A stretch of DNA of 64,000 bases from Datura wrightii. Taxonomy: Eukaryota; Streptophyta; Magnoliopsida; Solanales; Solanaceae. Below are positions 46,719-58,148 of the stretch, one piece after another (position 1 is the stretch's first letter; each line of letters starts with the position of its first letter). The stretch spans positions 101,532,501-101,596,500 of the forward strand of contig JASDFA010000003.1 of the NCBI GenBank assembly GCA_035772735.1, in the 5' to 3' direction. A model generated the notes under the pieces. The model saw nothing but the letters and a program-made list of their open reading frames with translations. It ran no database searches and was not told the origin of the DNA. The translations under genes were made by a program, and so were the position numbers.

Positions 46719-48164
46719 TGATCTTGGGCAGATTTATATGCCCAAGTGATACTCAAAAGTATTATTTTCGCCTTGTTTGTGTGCAATATGTATATATTCT
46801 CATGTAATTGGTAATAAAATGTGAATTTATACTAACCAACATGATTAGCATTTGTTTTGCAGGAAAATATGATTTTTAGGAGCTAAAATGCATGTTGGAA
46901 CTATATCGGAGTTGGACTTAGATACAAGCGTGGAAAAGACATTGGAAGGCACAAATTATAGGGGCTCCGCGATGGAACCGTGCCACGCTACCATCGCGGA
47001 GGCACACTGCCTGGAGAGGCAATTAAATGGAAATTTCCAGTGAGGCCTCGCGACAGCTCCGTGGCACGGAGATAGGCCTCTGCGTTGGCCTCCGTGCCAC
47101 GTTGAGGCTAATTTACCGGAACCTGGATTTCCAGTGAAGGTCCGCGTCCACGCCGTGTCACGGAGGCAGTGCTCCGCGTTGACCTCCGTGACACGTTGCT
47201 TGTTATTCCGGAAAAAATCTCCCTCTAGTATAAATAGCACACGTAGGTTTATTTTAATTAGTTCAGTTTGAGTTCAGACTTGGTGGAGCTAGGACGTCGG
47301 TTAGCAGTAGTTGAGGGACGAAAAAGCTAAGGGATTTCTTCTCTTCCTTTCTTTTTTCAATCAATTGTATGTATGATTTACACTTGTTTTAGGATGATCA
47401 ATCCACAAATGAGTGGCTAATTCTCTTCCTTGCTAAGGTTTTGAACATGTGTAGTGAATTTTGATTGTAAATGATATGGTTTTCTTCTTCTTCTTTCATG
47501 TTGTTCTATTAATTCTTGTTCTTACTGCATTAGTGCTTGGCCGACATTAATGTACATCTAAAAAGTCCAATTTCACTCGAGAGAGCAAGAAATTGGAAAG
47601 TTGTGAATTAATAGGGTATTGTTCTTAACTTGATTTGGGAAAATTGGGTTTTGATGTGCTTTCCTGATAGAAATATACTTGAAATCCGTATTAGTCAATT
47701 TAGGAACCGGAATTGTATTGCTAGGTCGTAAATTGCATTTGATCACAGAAATGTAGACGAATGGTTTATGATTCTTAAGTGAAATTAAATACGAGAGTTT
47801 TAATTTCTAGGCTAAAGTTCTTGGCTAGCAACATGAAGAAGAGATTAACCGAATTACTATTACAATCGAATTCATTACTTGTTCTTAACCTTGGCATGCT
47901 CTTATCCATAGTTTAAATTCACGGTAAATAATTGTTAATAGTTTTAGTATATATTTTATAAACAAAAACTCAATTAACTGTTGGTTACGTTGTTGTTAGC
48001 ATAGTTAGAAGTAAGATAAGAATATAGTATACTTAGGCAAATTTTACATACCCTGAGCCTCCTTGGATCGATACTTGGCTTACTTAGCCACTTTATTACT
48101 TGTTTGACCACGTGCACTTGCGTGTCGGTTTATAATATATAATACCAACCGAACAGACCAAACA
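46719..48164 (+). repeat. 3' LTR of element 39685-48164
   Basis: 1446 bp, the same length as the 5' LTR and about 98.6 percent identical by eye. TATAAATA at 47229-47236. The end GACCAAACA is followed by the target duplicate TATAG. Minus-strand ORFs at 46956-47240 and 39922-40206 are matching LTR positions, not genes. Confidence 0.93.
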
Positions 48165-48359
48165 TATAGCACGAGTTAGAAGGATAGAGAGACACTTCAC
48201 TGCACGACATAGATCATGAAAAAAGGGAACATTTAATAAATGTCTCGTATCCTCTTCATCACAAGTGTGGCGCGTTTCACACCCATGAAAAAGACTCAAC
48301 TTAATGCGGCTTTTGGACACCTTAGGACACTTCAAAACCTAATGCTTTGATACCAAGTT
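48165..48359 (-). other. 5' leader of the Del-like element with initiator-tRNA primer site
   Basis: Continuation of the Del-like element after the insertion. The minus strand reads TGGTATCAAAGC (48355-48344), matching the primer-site style for initiator tRNA-Met (TGGTATCAGAGC) with one change. The LTR end is 4 nt further. This fixes 48360-49082 as the 5' LTR. No ORF. Confidence 0.78.
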
Positions 48360-49082
48360 TGTCATTAACCGAACATAGGCCCAAATCGAGGCATAGGACA
48401 AGAAATTCCGAGAGGCTCCAAGTTGACCCATGGCATGAACATACATCTAACTCATTCATAGATAAGCAGAAGATCATCATAGATAACATAGTGGAAGTCT
48501 AAACAAAACATAACATCTGAATACATATAGAAGTCTAGAGTTGAATACAAACTATGTTCGAAAAAGCCTCTAATACTGATGAGTTGATGGGACAAGACCC
48601 CAACTAACTCACTATAGTCTGAAAACTGAAAAGACGAAATACAATTGATAAGAAGGGCCCTCGCAAGATGAGGACTCACCAACTGAGACTGAGGAAAGCT
48701 AACTCCGGGAATCTGACTAGCGGTGGGACTGAGTCTGGATATCAGAGCCTGTATCATAAAATGATACAACATAGAGTATGCAGTCAGTACGTGGAATGTA
48801 CCGAGTATGCAAGGTAAGTAAAATCGCTAAGTAAGTAAAATCATTAAACATGAATAATATAAAACATAATCACGATAAGATTCTGAGAGTAGGGTTTGCA
48901 TGCTATTTTTTGAAATCATGATTTGATCATAATTGAACAGCATAACTGAATCGAATGATCCAAAGCTGAAAACTGAAATCATAAGTAAAACTGAAAATTG
49001 GGTCAAACCTGCAGAAAACATAATATCATGATTGATGTACATTCATAACTAAAATCATGAGGAACAATGGGAGATTCATCAT
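48360..49082 (-). repeat. Truncated 5' LTR of the Del/Tekay-like element
   Basis: It matches 27661-28378 base by base with scattered changes. It is cut off at 49082 by the next LTR element. The missing 1.5 kb of the LTR does not reappear at 56528, as it should after a simple insertion. Confidence 0.85.
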
Positions 49083-50551
49083 TGATCTCAGGCAAAATAG
49101 CATGCCCGAGTGATGCTTTATAACTTAGTTTTGTCTTGTTTATCGAATTAATTATATGCATTCTCATGTAATTTTATGTAAATGTGAATATATACACTAA
49201 CCAACATGATTAGTTTTTGTTTTTGTAGGTTTAAAATGAATTTGAGGGACTAATCCATGAGTTGGTGAAGTGGAGGCTTGGAATCGGAATTAAAACGCGA
49301 ACGTCGGCAAGGAAGATGCGCAAAACAGCCCACCTGTGTGTGGGCAACGTGCCACGGCAGGCAGGTTGCGCGACCAAGGACACCTAGCACGCTGCCCAAG
49401 CAGCGTGACACGCTGCCAACGCGGCAAGGGGCTGCCTAGAGACGATTTTTGGTGAGTTTCCAGTGTGCTTCCATGTCACGGAGGCAGCGCTCCGCGATAC
49501 ACTTCGTGACACGGAGCCATTCCACGACAGGCATAATTTGGCACAATTCTCATTTACTATAAATAGGTCCCTTAGCTCCTAAAATCATTTTGTCACGACT
49601 TTATTCTGAAAAACCACCTAGGAGTGAAGGGAGAAGTGGGAGAACTCACCTAGGGTTCATCAATTTCATCGTCTCCTCTACCAATTCTTGTAAGTATGTT
49701 ACTTTAACAATGTTTTAATGTAATTTTACGAACATGAATGGCTAGAACCCTTCCTCTAGGGTTGAAGCCATGAGTTATGATTGTGTTTTTTATGAACTTG
49801 TGTTAGAATTAAGTTATTGATTGTTGTTTTGTCTTGCATTCTTGATTATGGTTGCTTTTATGATTGATCACCATGAAAACACACATGTTAAACTTAGGCA
49901 AATGCTTGAGAAAGCAAACCTAAGGAAGAACATAAGAATGTAAGAGGCAAGTTCTTGTCTATTTTGTGGTTAGGATAGAAATATACCTAATACCTTGCTT
50001 GGTTGATAAAATGGGAGGAGAGAAAGACACCGGCTTAGATTTGTCACTCCACCACTCGAAGAAGTAGTTGTGAAGCTAAGTTTGGTTAAATGGTTGGAGG
50101 TACGGAAGGACCCTAATCAATGGCATAACCCCATAAACCACATCCATGTAGTTAATCGCCCACGAACTAGAATTAGCATCCTCGCCCTCAATGTAGTAGT
50201 GAGGCTAGTTTGTCGTGTTTAGAGGCTCAGAAGGCCATGAACATGAAATTCTAATTATGTGAGACGACAATTGATAGTTTCATACTTAAACCATTGCAAA
50301 TCGTACTATTGCATGATTATCCGTCTTTAACTCTATGTTGCTCCTTTAATGAATTTAGAATATTTCGTTGACCACAATTACACTTAGTTAAACTATATCG
50401 AAAACTTCTATAATCAACACTTTCGGTATTTAACATCACACTCGAACTTGATAGTTAGCTGAATTGGTCTAGTCCCTGTGGGTTCGACATTCCGGCTCTT
50501 AAAAAGGGTCACTATATTACTTGTACGACCCATACACTTGCGGGCACATCA
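49083..50551 (+). repeat. Left LTR of element 49083-56527
   Basis: Starts TGATCTCAGGC and ends GGGCACATCA. TATAAATA at 49559-49566, preceded by GGAGGCAGCGCTCCGCGATA and GTGACACGGAG modules. It differs from the right LTR at many C/T positions and by small gaps (1469 against 1479 bp). Confidence 0.88.
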
Positions 50552-50557
50552 AGTTTT

Positions 50558-50575
50558 TGGCACCATTGCCGGGGA
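50558..50575 (+). promoter_or_regulatory. Primer-binding site, tRNA-Asp type
   Basis: TGGCACCATTGCCGGGGA lies 6 nt after the left LTR, near the complement of the tRNA-Asp 3' end with two changes. It sets the plus orientation. Confidence 0.85.
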
Positions 50576-50822
50576 CTCGGCGAAGTTTTGATAATTTATC
50601 TATTTTTGTGTGATTTTTAAATTTCCTTAAGTGTTGAGAAACTTGGTCTTAGTCTGACTTATTGCAGGTGACAGGTTGTCTTGCCGAGCTGGCTAAGAAT
50701 AGAGAGCTTGTGGAACCGTTGCTTGAACCGAACGTCAAATCCATTTGCGAAGGAGAGTAGCTCTAGAGCAAAAGCTGAAGAGACTTCAAGAGAAGGTACA
50801 ACAACAACCACCCACAGGACAA

Positions 50823-52084
50823 GCACAATTGTCACCGGAAGCAATGGTAGCTAGATAAGTTCGCAAAGTGGCAATCCCACAAGCGACTAATGTGAACTCT
50901 AGTATCCATAAACCGAAGCCTGGAGGGAACTTTGAATTGAAGCAGAACATGGTGCAGCTGTTACATTCTAGTGGTCAATTCACTGGTATGGCACATGAGG
51001 ACCCACAGCAGCACTTACAGAACTTTCTTGAGATTAGCGACACGTTGGTCCCCACCGGCGTGTCCACAGATTATGTCTGACTTACCCTCTTCTCATTTTC
51101 ATTGTTGGGAGAGGCAAAGAAGTGGTTGAAAGCTGAGCCACCAAACTCCATAACTTCTTGGAATGATTTGGCAAAGAAGTTCCTTATCAGATTGTTTCTT
51201 TTAGGCAAGACTGCAAAGTTGAGAAGTGAAATACTAAGTTTCAAGCAGAGGCCTGATGAGAATTTATATTTGGCTTGGGAAATATTCAAGTCATTATTGA
51301 GAGATTTTCCCCATCACCAGCAATCCAATGAAGTGCTGGCTCATACCTTTGTAGAAAGTCTAGACCCACACACGAAAATTTTACTAGACTCTGCATCGGG
51401 TGGGCAAGCCTTAGAGAAGACTTATGATGAGTTGTACACTTTGTTGAACAAAATTGCTCAAGGAAATCCAGAGTGGCACAGCAAGTCATCGAGAGGGGCA
51501 GGAAAGAGATCAGGGTTGATAGAGGTAGATGGTATGAATTCCTTGGCAGCACAGCTAGCTTCATTCCAGCATCAGATGACGACTCAATTCAATAAACTGA
51601 GTATGAACCAACAATAGGGCTAGGTTAATGCAGTTCAGCAAGCTCCAAGTTGGTGTGAAATTTGTGGTAATAATGGCCATAATGCAGAATCTTGTGGAGC
51701 CAATCCGGAATCATCAATTTTGTTGGGAATGTGCAGTAGAACAATCAAAATTTTGGAAACAACTACAACAGAAATTGGCGGGGCCACCCAAATTTTTCTT
51801 TGGGTGGAAACCAAAAGCAGAGTTATCAGCAACCTCAACAACAGAAGTATCAGCAGAATAGGAAGAATGATGGTCAATTGAGCAGCAGCATTGAGGAAAC
51901 ATTGCAGAAAATCATGGAGACCCAGACTCAGTTAGCAGAAAATCAGGCAAGGATGGCATCAAACTTAAAGAATCAGCAAGTGGCCTCCCGCAATCTTGAA
52001 AAACAAATGGGTCAGGTGGAAGCTGCTCAAAACATGAGATCGCAGGGGGGATTACCAAGCGACACAGATCCTAACCACCGGTAG
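50823..52084 (+). pseudogene. Athila-like gag
   Basis: The frame opens upstream of 50868 and contains a TAA near 50856. The matrix/capsid part: GNFELKQNMVQLLHSSGQF, HEDPQQHLQNFLEI, a TGA at 51078, then FSLLGEAKKWLKAEPPNSI and WNDLAKKFLIRLF, the Retrotrans_gag pattern. Two stops lie at 51615-51623, then a complete zinc knuckle CEICGNNGHNAESC (51663-51704). After a frameshift comes a Gln-rich segment and a coiled coil (LQKIMETQTQLAENQARM). It ends at TAG 52082. It is the shell protein of the particle, and at least four breaks make it inactive as it stands. Confidence 0.85.
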
Positions 52085-53142
52085 GTCATTGCCATCAGTC
52101 TGAGAAGCGGCAAGCAATTAGCCGATGCAGAGCCAACAGAGAAAAGAAAGGAGGTGCAGCCGGAGTTGGTTAGACCAAGACCATCCACTCACAAGGAAGA
52201 AAATCAGAGTGCTGGGCAACAAAATGAACAATCTTCATTGCAGCCAGCACAAAGACCACCACCACTATTCCCTCAGAGATTCAGAAAGAGCAAGGAGGAG
52301 GAATGCTTCAAAAAGTTCTTTAAGAGTTTCAAAGAACTTCACATAAATTTTCCTCTTATTGATGTTTTGCAGGGAATGCCCAAGTATGCTAAATACTTGA
52401 AAGACGTGATGGCGAACAAAGTCAGATTGGTGGATGTCCAAATAGTAGCACTGACAAAGGAGTGCAGTTACAGGGTATTGAGCAAGATTCCGAAGAAGCT
52501 CAAAGACCCAGGGAGTTTTACCCTCCCCATACAAATTGGTAAAGCTGAGTGCTACGAGCTTTGTGTAATCTAGGGGCAGCAGTTAATCTAATGCCCCTAT
52601 CATTATTTAACACCCTAGGGTTGGGAAAACCAAGGCCAACAAGGTTGATGCTGCAGCTGGCAGATAAGTTGCGAGTGACACCTGATGGAATAATAGAGGA
52701 CCTTCTCATCAAAGTGGGTAAGTTTATTATACCTGCTGATTTTATTATCTTAGATTTTCATTTTGATGACCAGGTACCCTTAATCTTGGGACGACCATTC
52801 TTGGCCACTGGAGGAGCGGTGATTGACTTGAGAGCAGGGACCCTGAAAATGAGGGTCAAGGATGAAGAAGAACTCTTCCGAGTATACCAAGAAATGAACC
52901 CATCCACGCACTATAGAAACCTTTGTCAGGTTAGTGAGCTGTCTGAGGATGAGTGTGGGGTGGGGGATTCATCAGGTCCATGGCCAAAGGTAATGACAAG
53001 TGTTCAGCCCAAGTCTGATAAAGGGCATCAGAGTGTGAAGAAGTTGGAGAAAGAGAGGAACAGAGTGGAGGCTGTTTCCTCTGAAAATCAAAAGAAAAGG
53101 AGGTGGTTCTCGAATGGGAACCCAGGTATGAGGATGTCCTGA
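52085..53142 (+). pseudogene. Athila-like protease and linker
   Basis: It continues in the gag frame with AISLRSGKQLADAE, the usual Athila gag-protease junction, then CFKKFFKSFKELHINFPLI, MPKYAKYLKDVMANK and LTKECSYRVL. A one-base frameshift near 52545 leads into the protease: ALCNLGAAVNLMPLSLF. There the catalytic Asp is replaced by Asn (NLGA instead of DSGA or DLGA), followed by FIILDFHFDDQVPLILGRPF. A Lys/Arg-rich tail ends at TGA 53140-53142 inside hairpin H0. Without the active-site Asp the enzyme would be dead even if the frame were open. Confidence 0.85.
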
Positions 53143-53203
53143 AAAGGATAGTCCACGTCGTGCCGCGATGTAAAATAAGGTGCTGCTTGGGAGGCAACCC
53201 AAG
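53135..53203 (+). other. Three-hairpin RNA module at the end of the protease ORF
   Basis: H0 53135-53150: TGTCCT-GAAA-AGGATA, with the stop TGA at 53140-53142 spanning the closing pair and loop. H1 53156-53170: CGTCG-TGCCG-CGATG with one G-U pair. The spacer is 15 nt. H2 53186-53203: CTTGGG-AGGCAA-CCCAAG. Order and spacing are the same as at 42229-42295. Confidence 0.8.
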
Positions 53204-55011
53204 GGTACCACAGGTACAAATTGTGATTTTTTTTGTTGGTGTTGATTTTGTTATTTTCATCATGTTTTTGTTTTAGGCGGAAAATTAAGCACAAATGGAG
53301 GGGAAGTCTGAGTACCCGTGGAAGAGGAAGCTAAAAAGCATGGAATGGAAGAAGTGTGGGGTCAAACACCACACCTATGAAAACTTGAAGAAAAGCATGC
53401 TGCTAGCTAGGCATAGAGGCTCAGGGAGTATTTCTCATCCTTTTTAATTCTTATTTGATGATATGAGGACATAGCATGATTCAAGTGTGGGGTGAGGAAA
53501 ATTTAAAAATTTTTGTGATTAATGATTTTTGGTGAATGGCTTCATCACCCGTTGGTTTTTCTTTTGGTTCTTTTTCGAAAGTGGGTCTTTGAACCGAAGA
53601 ATAAAAATTTATTTTCTTTGTATGTATATAATGTTTTTAGTCATAGTTAGGGACTGTTTCCGACGATGGATGGATGACGACTGTCTTGAGGAAAATTAGT
53701 CAATAGGTGTTGGTTTTTGAACCCGTAGCTAATTGATGGCTTGATGTTCTTGTGATGTGCTATACATGATTGTAAGATGCAAGTGTGGTTAGTTTTGAAG
53801 CATGTAAGAAGTGTATAACTTTGTTTGAGACACTTAGGCTCTTGAATTTGACTCAATGTGATTGAAGCTTAATTCTGAATTCTTATGATTAGTTGAGTAA
53901 GAGTCTGATGGATGTGTCTTTAATTGAGCATGTGTTGTGTGCGTAAGGTTTTTGAATATTCCATGCTATTGTGTAGTGTCTAGAACTTTCTTGGTGTGTA
54001 TATAAAATGAAATGAAGGATGTGAATTGTAGGAGATGATTTAGGCATTTCTTTGAATGAACCTAAATGTTATCCCTCACTTTACCTACCTTGAAGATTTA
54101 ATCCTAGTTAGCCCCATTGAGCCTTGAGCCTATTCTTTGATAGCTACAACATAAGCTTAATCCTTTTTCTTTCATTATCCTTGAATTTGATCCAAAACTC
54201 CTAAGCGCGTAAGAAAAAAAAATTCGAAAGAGTGAAGGAGTGGGAAACGGGAAAAAGGAGGAAAAGTAGCAAGTTGTAAAGGTTGAGAAAAGGACAAAGG
54301 TGCACTTGTGTGAAAGTGGTTGATTATTAGTAGGGAGTAAGAAAACAAATTAATGAAACGTTACTTATAGAACTCCTTACTAATAAGCTAAGAGTGCCTA
54401 AAGAAATGGGGAAACAAAAGAGGAAAAGGAAAGCTGAAAAAAAGATAAAGGTGAAGTAAGAGAAGCGAAGTTCGTAATGAGTGCGTGATGTATTAAAAGC
54501 GCTTGGGGAAGATAGTCACTATTACTGGTCAGAACAGTACCTACCCGTCCCTTAGCTTACATTACAACCCATTAAGTCCTACTTGATCTTATGGTCATAC
54601 ATCCTTAAATTAGTGGAGTAAAACACTAAGGGCAAGCTTATGGGTCACTATATGATGCATGTGAATTCTTTGTGAGAGTGAGCGTAATTCTATTCATGTA
54701 CCCACACATGTTATGATTTAAAAAATTTTGCGTGTGAAAATGCATAGCTCTCTTGCTGTGAGGGCACATGTTGAAGGAAGGACATAATTCATGTTGGATT
54801 TCTTGCTCGGTTGATTTGCATGAGTTTGCGAAGATTGAGAGTCAATTCTTGAGGTTAGGAAGTCTTAACATAGTTGTATTTCATTTCAATGATTAAATCG
54901 TGCATGCTCTACTTTTAGCTTGCTATCTTAAATAATTATTATAGTCGTAGCTTGAATTATCTTGCTAAATTAGCAATGTGTGAGTCTTCATGTGCATGAA
55001 ATGTAAAAGGT
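53204..55011 (+). other. 3' non-coding region of element 49083-56527
   Basis: 1.8 kb without credible ORFs and without the second ORF seen in 39685-48164. It shares with that element the blocks GATGGATGGATGACGAC (about 53663), TCTAGAACTTTCTTGG (about 53979) and GGCAAGCTTATGGGTCA (about 54631). A purine-rich stretch covers 54210-54480. Confidence 0.6.
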
Positions 55012-55048
55012 TTGTTCGAGGACGAACAAGACTTTAAGTGTGGGGTTG
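55012..55048 (+). promoter_or_regulatory. Polypurine tract with adjoining hairpin
   Basis: 55012-55029 is TTGTTCG-AGGA-CGAACAA, identical to the hairpin at 46681-46698. It is followed by AAGTGTGGGGTTG and then the right LTR. Confidence 0.75.
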
Positions 55049-56527
55049 TGATCTCGGGCAAAATAGCATGCCCGAGTGATGCTTTATAACTTAGTTTTGT
55101 CTTGTTTATCGAATTAATTATATGCATTCTCATGTAATTTTATGTAAATGTGAATATATACACTAACCAACATGATTAGTTTTTGTTTTTGTAGGTTTAA
55201 AATGAATTTGAGGGACTAATGCATGAGTTGGTGAAGTGGAGGATTGGAGTCGGAATTAAAACGTGAATGTCAGCAAGGAAGATGTGCAAAACAGCCCACC
55301 TGCGCGTTGGAAATGTGCCATGGCAGGCAGGCTGCGCGACCAAGGACACCTAGCGTGCTGCCAGAGCAACGTGACACGCTGCCAACGCGGCAAGGGGCTG
55401 CCTAGAGACAATTTTTGGTGAGTTTCCAGTGTGCTTCCGCGTTGCCTCCGTGCCACGGAGGCAGTGCTCCGCGATACACCCCGTGACACGGAGCCATTCC
55501 ACGACAGGCATAATTTGGCACAATTCTCATTTACTATAAATAGGTCCCTTAGCTCCTAAAATCATTTTGTCACGACTTTATTCTGAAAAACCACCTAGGA
55601 GTGAAGGGAGAAGTGGGAGAACTCACCTAGGGTTCATCAATTTCATCTTCTCCTCTACCAATTCTTGTAAGTATGTTACTTTAACAATGTTTTCATGTAA
55701 TTTTACGAACATGAATGGCTAGAACTCTTCCTCTAGGGTTGAAGCCATGAGTTATGATTGTGTTTTTTACGAACTTGTGTTGGAATTAAGTTATTGATTG
55801 TTGTTTTGTCTTGCATTCTTGATTATGGTTGTTTTTATGATTGATCACCATGAAAACACACACGTTAAACTTAGGCAAATGCTTGAGAAAGCAAACCTAA
55901 GGAAGAACATAAGAATGTAAGAGGCAAGTTCTTGTCTATTTTGTGGTTAGGATAGAAATATACCTAATACCTTGCTTGGTTGATAAAATGGGAGGAAAGA
56001 AAGACACTGCTTAGATTTGTCACTCCACCACTCGAAGAAGTAGTTGTGAAGCTAAGTTTGGTTAAATGGTTGGAGGTACGGGACGACCCTAATCAATGGC
56101 ATAACCCCATTAACCACATCCACGTAGTTAACTACCCACGAACTAGAATTAGCATCCTCACCCTCAATGTAGTAATGAGGCTAGTTTGTCGTGTTTAGAG
56201 GCTCGGAAGGCCATGAACATGCAATTCTAATTATGTGAGACGACAATTGATAGTTTCATACTTAAACCATGGCAAATCGTAGTATTGCATGATTATCCGT
56301 CTTTAACTCTATGTTGCTCCTTGAATGAATTCAGAATATTTCGTTCACCACAATTAGACTTAGTTAAACTATACCAAAAACTTCTGTAATCAACACTTGC
56401 GGTATTTAACATCACACTCGAACTTGATAGTTAGCTGAATTGGTCCATTCCCTGTGGGTTCGACATTCCGGCTCTTAAAAAGTGTCACTATATTACTTGT
56501 ACGACCCGTACACTTGCGGGCACATCA
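55049..56527 (+). repeat. Right LTR of element 49083-56527
   Basis: Starts TGATCTCGGGC and ends GGGCACATCA. TATAAATA at 55535-55542. It pairs with 49083-50551. It is followed without a target duplicate by Tat/Ogre-like coding sequence. Confidence 0.88.
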
Positions 56528-57411
56528 GCAGGTTCTTCTTCAGACTCATCTAGGAGAGTACAGGTACGTCCTACGTTCGAGGTTGAGATAGCTACATCAA
56601 GGCCCCCATTTATAGTGGTAAGAGCTGCTCCAACTTCGTACAAGACAGTACATTGGAGTTACAAGGAAAATGCCTCACAGAAAACAAAGGTGTTGGAGGC
56701 AAATGCGGCAGAAGGAGTGACGTGGTCTAGAAGAATATACACTCATGATACTTTGGTTCAAGGAGCCGATAAAGGAAAGCAGCTAGCGGTGGAAGCAGAA
56801 AATAATGGGATCTGGAAAAAGGTGCAAGCGAAGGAACACTCGGTGGTCGAACAGTTGAGCAAGGCTCCGACTCAAATTTCTATTCTATCACTTCTGCAGA
56901 GCTCTGATCAACACCAAAAGGCTTTGATGAAGGTGTTAGGAGAAGCATATGTTCTCGCAAGCAGATCTAGCAGTGAGGTGGCCCATATGGTAGGTCAGGT
57001 ATTTGAGGCCCAGAAAATATCATTCCGTGAAGATGAATTGCCTGTGGAAGGCGTGGCTCATAACAAAGCGCTGCATATCACAGTGCAGCACTCGGACAAA
57101 TTCATCACCAAGGTATTGATTGACCCAGGCTCCGGTTTAAATATTTTCCCGCTGAATACTTTGACCTGGCTGGAAGTTGACCTCGCCCGAATCAAGCAAT
57201 GGAAGATGAACGTCAAATCGTTTGACGGTTCACAAAGAGACACTGTTGGGGAAATTGATCTGGACGTGCTAGTTGGCCCTGCGACATTCACCATGACATT
57301 CCAAGTAATGGACATCCCAGCCTCTTACAATCTGCTATTGGGATGCCCATGGATTCATGCTGCGGGAGCGGTGCCTTCAACTCTGCACCAATGCCTGAAG
57401 TTTGAGTGAGA
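56528..57411 (+). pseudogene. Gag end and aspartic protease, Tat/Ogre-like
   Basis: The frame is open from the junction at 56528. 56615-57409 gives 264 residues. The first half is gag-like linker (ISILSLLQSSDQHQKALMK). The protease starts near KFITKVLIDPGSGLNIFPLN, with catalytic Asp and a DPGSG form, then FDGSQRDTVGEIDLDV and SYNLLLGCPWIHAAGAV. A TGA at 57407-57409 interrupts the frame. It would process the polyprotein. Confidence 0.85.
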
Positions 57412-57912
57412 CCATCAAGAGGTCGTGGTCACGGGGATGAAAGCCATCCAATTTACACTGCTCCTGTTATCCCTGTCATTGAAGGAAAAGGAAGTTTGGA
57501 CAGGGAGAGTTTCCACACCTTAGAGCTTGTCGGTGTCGTCGAGGAAGGAAGGTGGTGGAGCGATAAGATCTTGAGTATGCTGCTATGGTTGGGGTTTGAA
57601 CCAGGCAAGGGTCTTGGAGCCGAATTGCAAGGAATTTCGGAGTCGCTGCAGGTAGCAACACAAAAAACCACTTTCGGATTGGGATATCAACCTACTAAAG
57701 AGGATCTGAACAATTGGAAATATCCCTTGGGAAAGAGAAGTTTTTTGTTACCAGACCCATTGCCTTCGCTTCAGCAAACCTTCGTTTCTAACGGTTTTCT
57801 TGATGTTAAGCAGGCCGAGGAAGACGTCGTTCTGCTCAGATTAAGGGATTTGTTTTTTGATGATAACAGTTGTAACGCCATTATCAACGGGGAGGAAGGA
57901 GGGGCCCAATAA
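57406..57912 (+). pseudogene. G-patch-like segment downstream of protease
   Basis: The 168-residue frame has LLWLGFEPGKGLGAELQGI and TTFGLGYQPTKED. These are glycine patterns of a G-patch, an RNA-binding module that often recruits DEAH helicases. Retroviral proteases of some lineages also carry a G-patch after the protease. A frameshift near 57425 separates it from the protease frame, of which it was once the continuation. It ends at TAA 57910. Confidence 0.65.
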
Positions 57913-58114
57913 TAAGAAGCAGGAGTTCAAAGAGGAACCGCCAATTGGACAGCCACTCCATCCAGAGCTCGCCGGGCATCTGGGTAGACTAAAGGATCAG
58001 TTTTCTACTATTTCAAAATAAATATTTGCTTCCAAAATTGTGAAATTTCTTTTGAATATTATGTCAAACTTTTGATCAATTTCTAATTAATAAAATCATT
58101 TTTTCTTTTTTCAG
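57913..58114 (+). other. Probable intron between protease and RT
   Basis: No ORF, several stops, then a pyrimidine run TTTTTTCTTTTTTCAG ending at 58114, an excellent plant 3' splice site. The donor is uncertain; a candidate GT is at 57985 (GGGTAGAC). Ogre elements are known to carry an intron at this place, which splices to join the protease and RT frames. Here it is inferred from position and the acceptor only. Confidence 0.5.
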
Positions 58115-58148
58115 CATTTCTAATATCGAACGAGTTGAATCTAAGGCC

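Larger units (their letters stand above)
39685..48164 (+). mobile_element. Complete non-autonomous LTR element with two ORFs
   Basis: 8480 bp with two LTRs of identical length (1446 bp), TG/CA ends, and the perfect target duplicate TATAG at 39680-39684 and 48165-48169. It has a tRNA-Asp-type primer site at 41137, a polypurine tract at 46703-46718, ORF1 at 41300-42238 and ORF2 at 43609-44829. No protease, RT, RNase H or integrase sequence is present. By eye the two LTRs differ at about 20 positions (near 1.4 percent), the lowest LTR divergence I see here, so it is the youngest datable insertion. It lies in the 5' leader of the Del-like element, 20 bp upstream of the gag ATG. Confidence 0.93.
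49083..56527 (+). mobile_element. Athila-like gag-protease element without RT or integrase
   Basis: LTRs 49083-50551 and 55049-56527, tRNA-Asp primer site at 50558, gag and protease at 50868-53142, the three-hairpin module, 1.8 kb of non-coding DNA and a polypurine tract. It has no polymerase or integrase and no second ORF. This resembles what has been called TR-GAG: terminal-repeat elements that keep only Gag functions. The flanks are ATCAT on the left and GCAGG on the right, so there is no target duplication, and the two sides belong to different elements. Confidence 0.85.
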
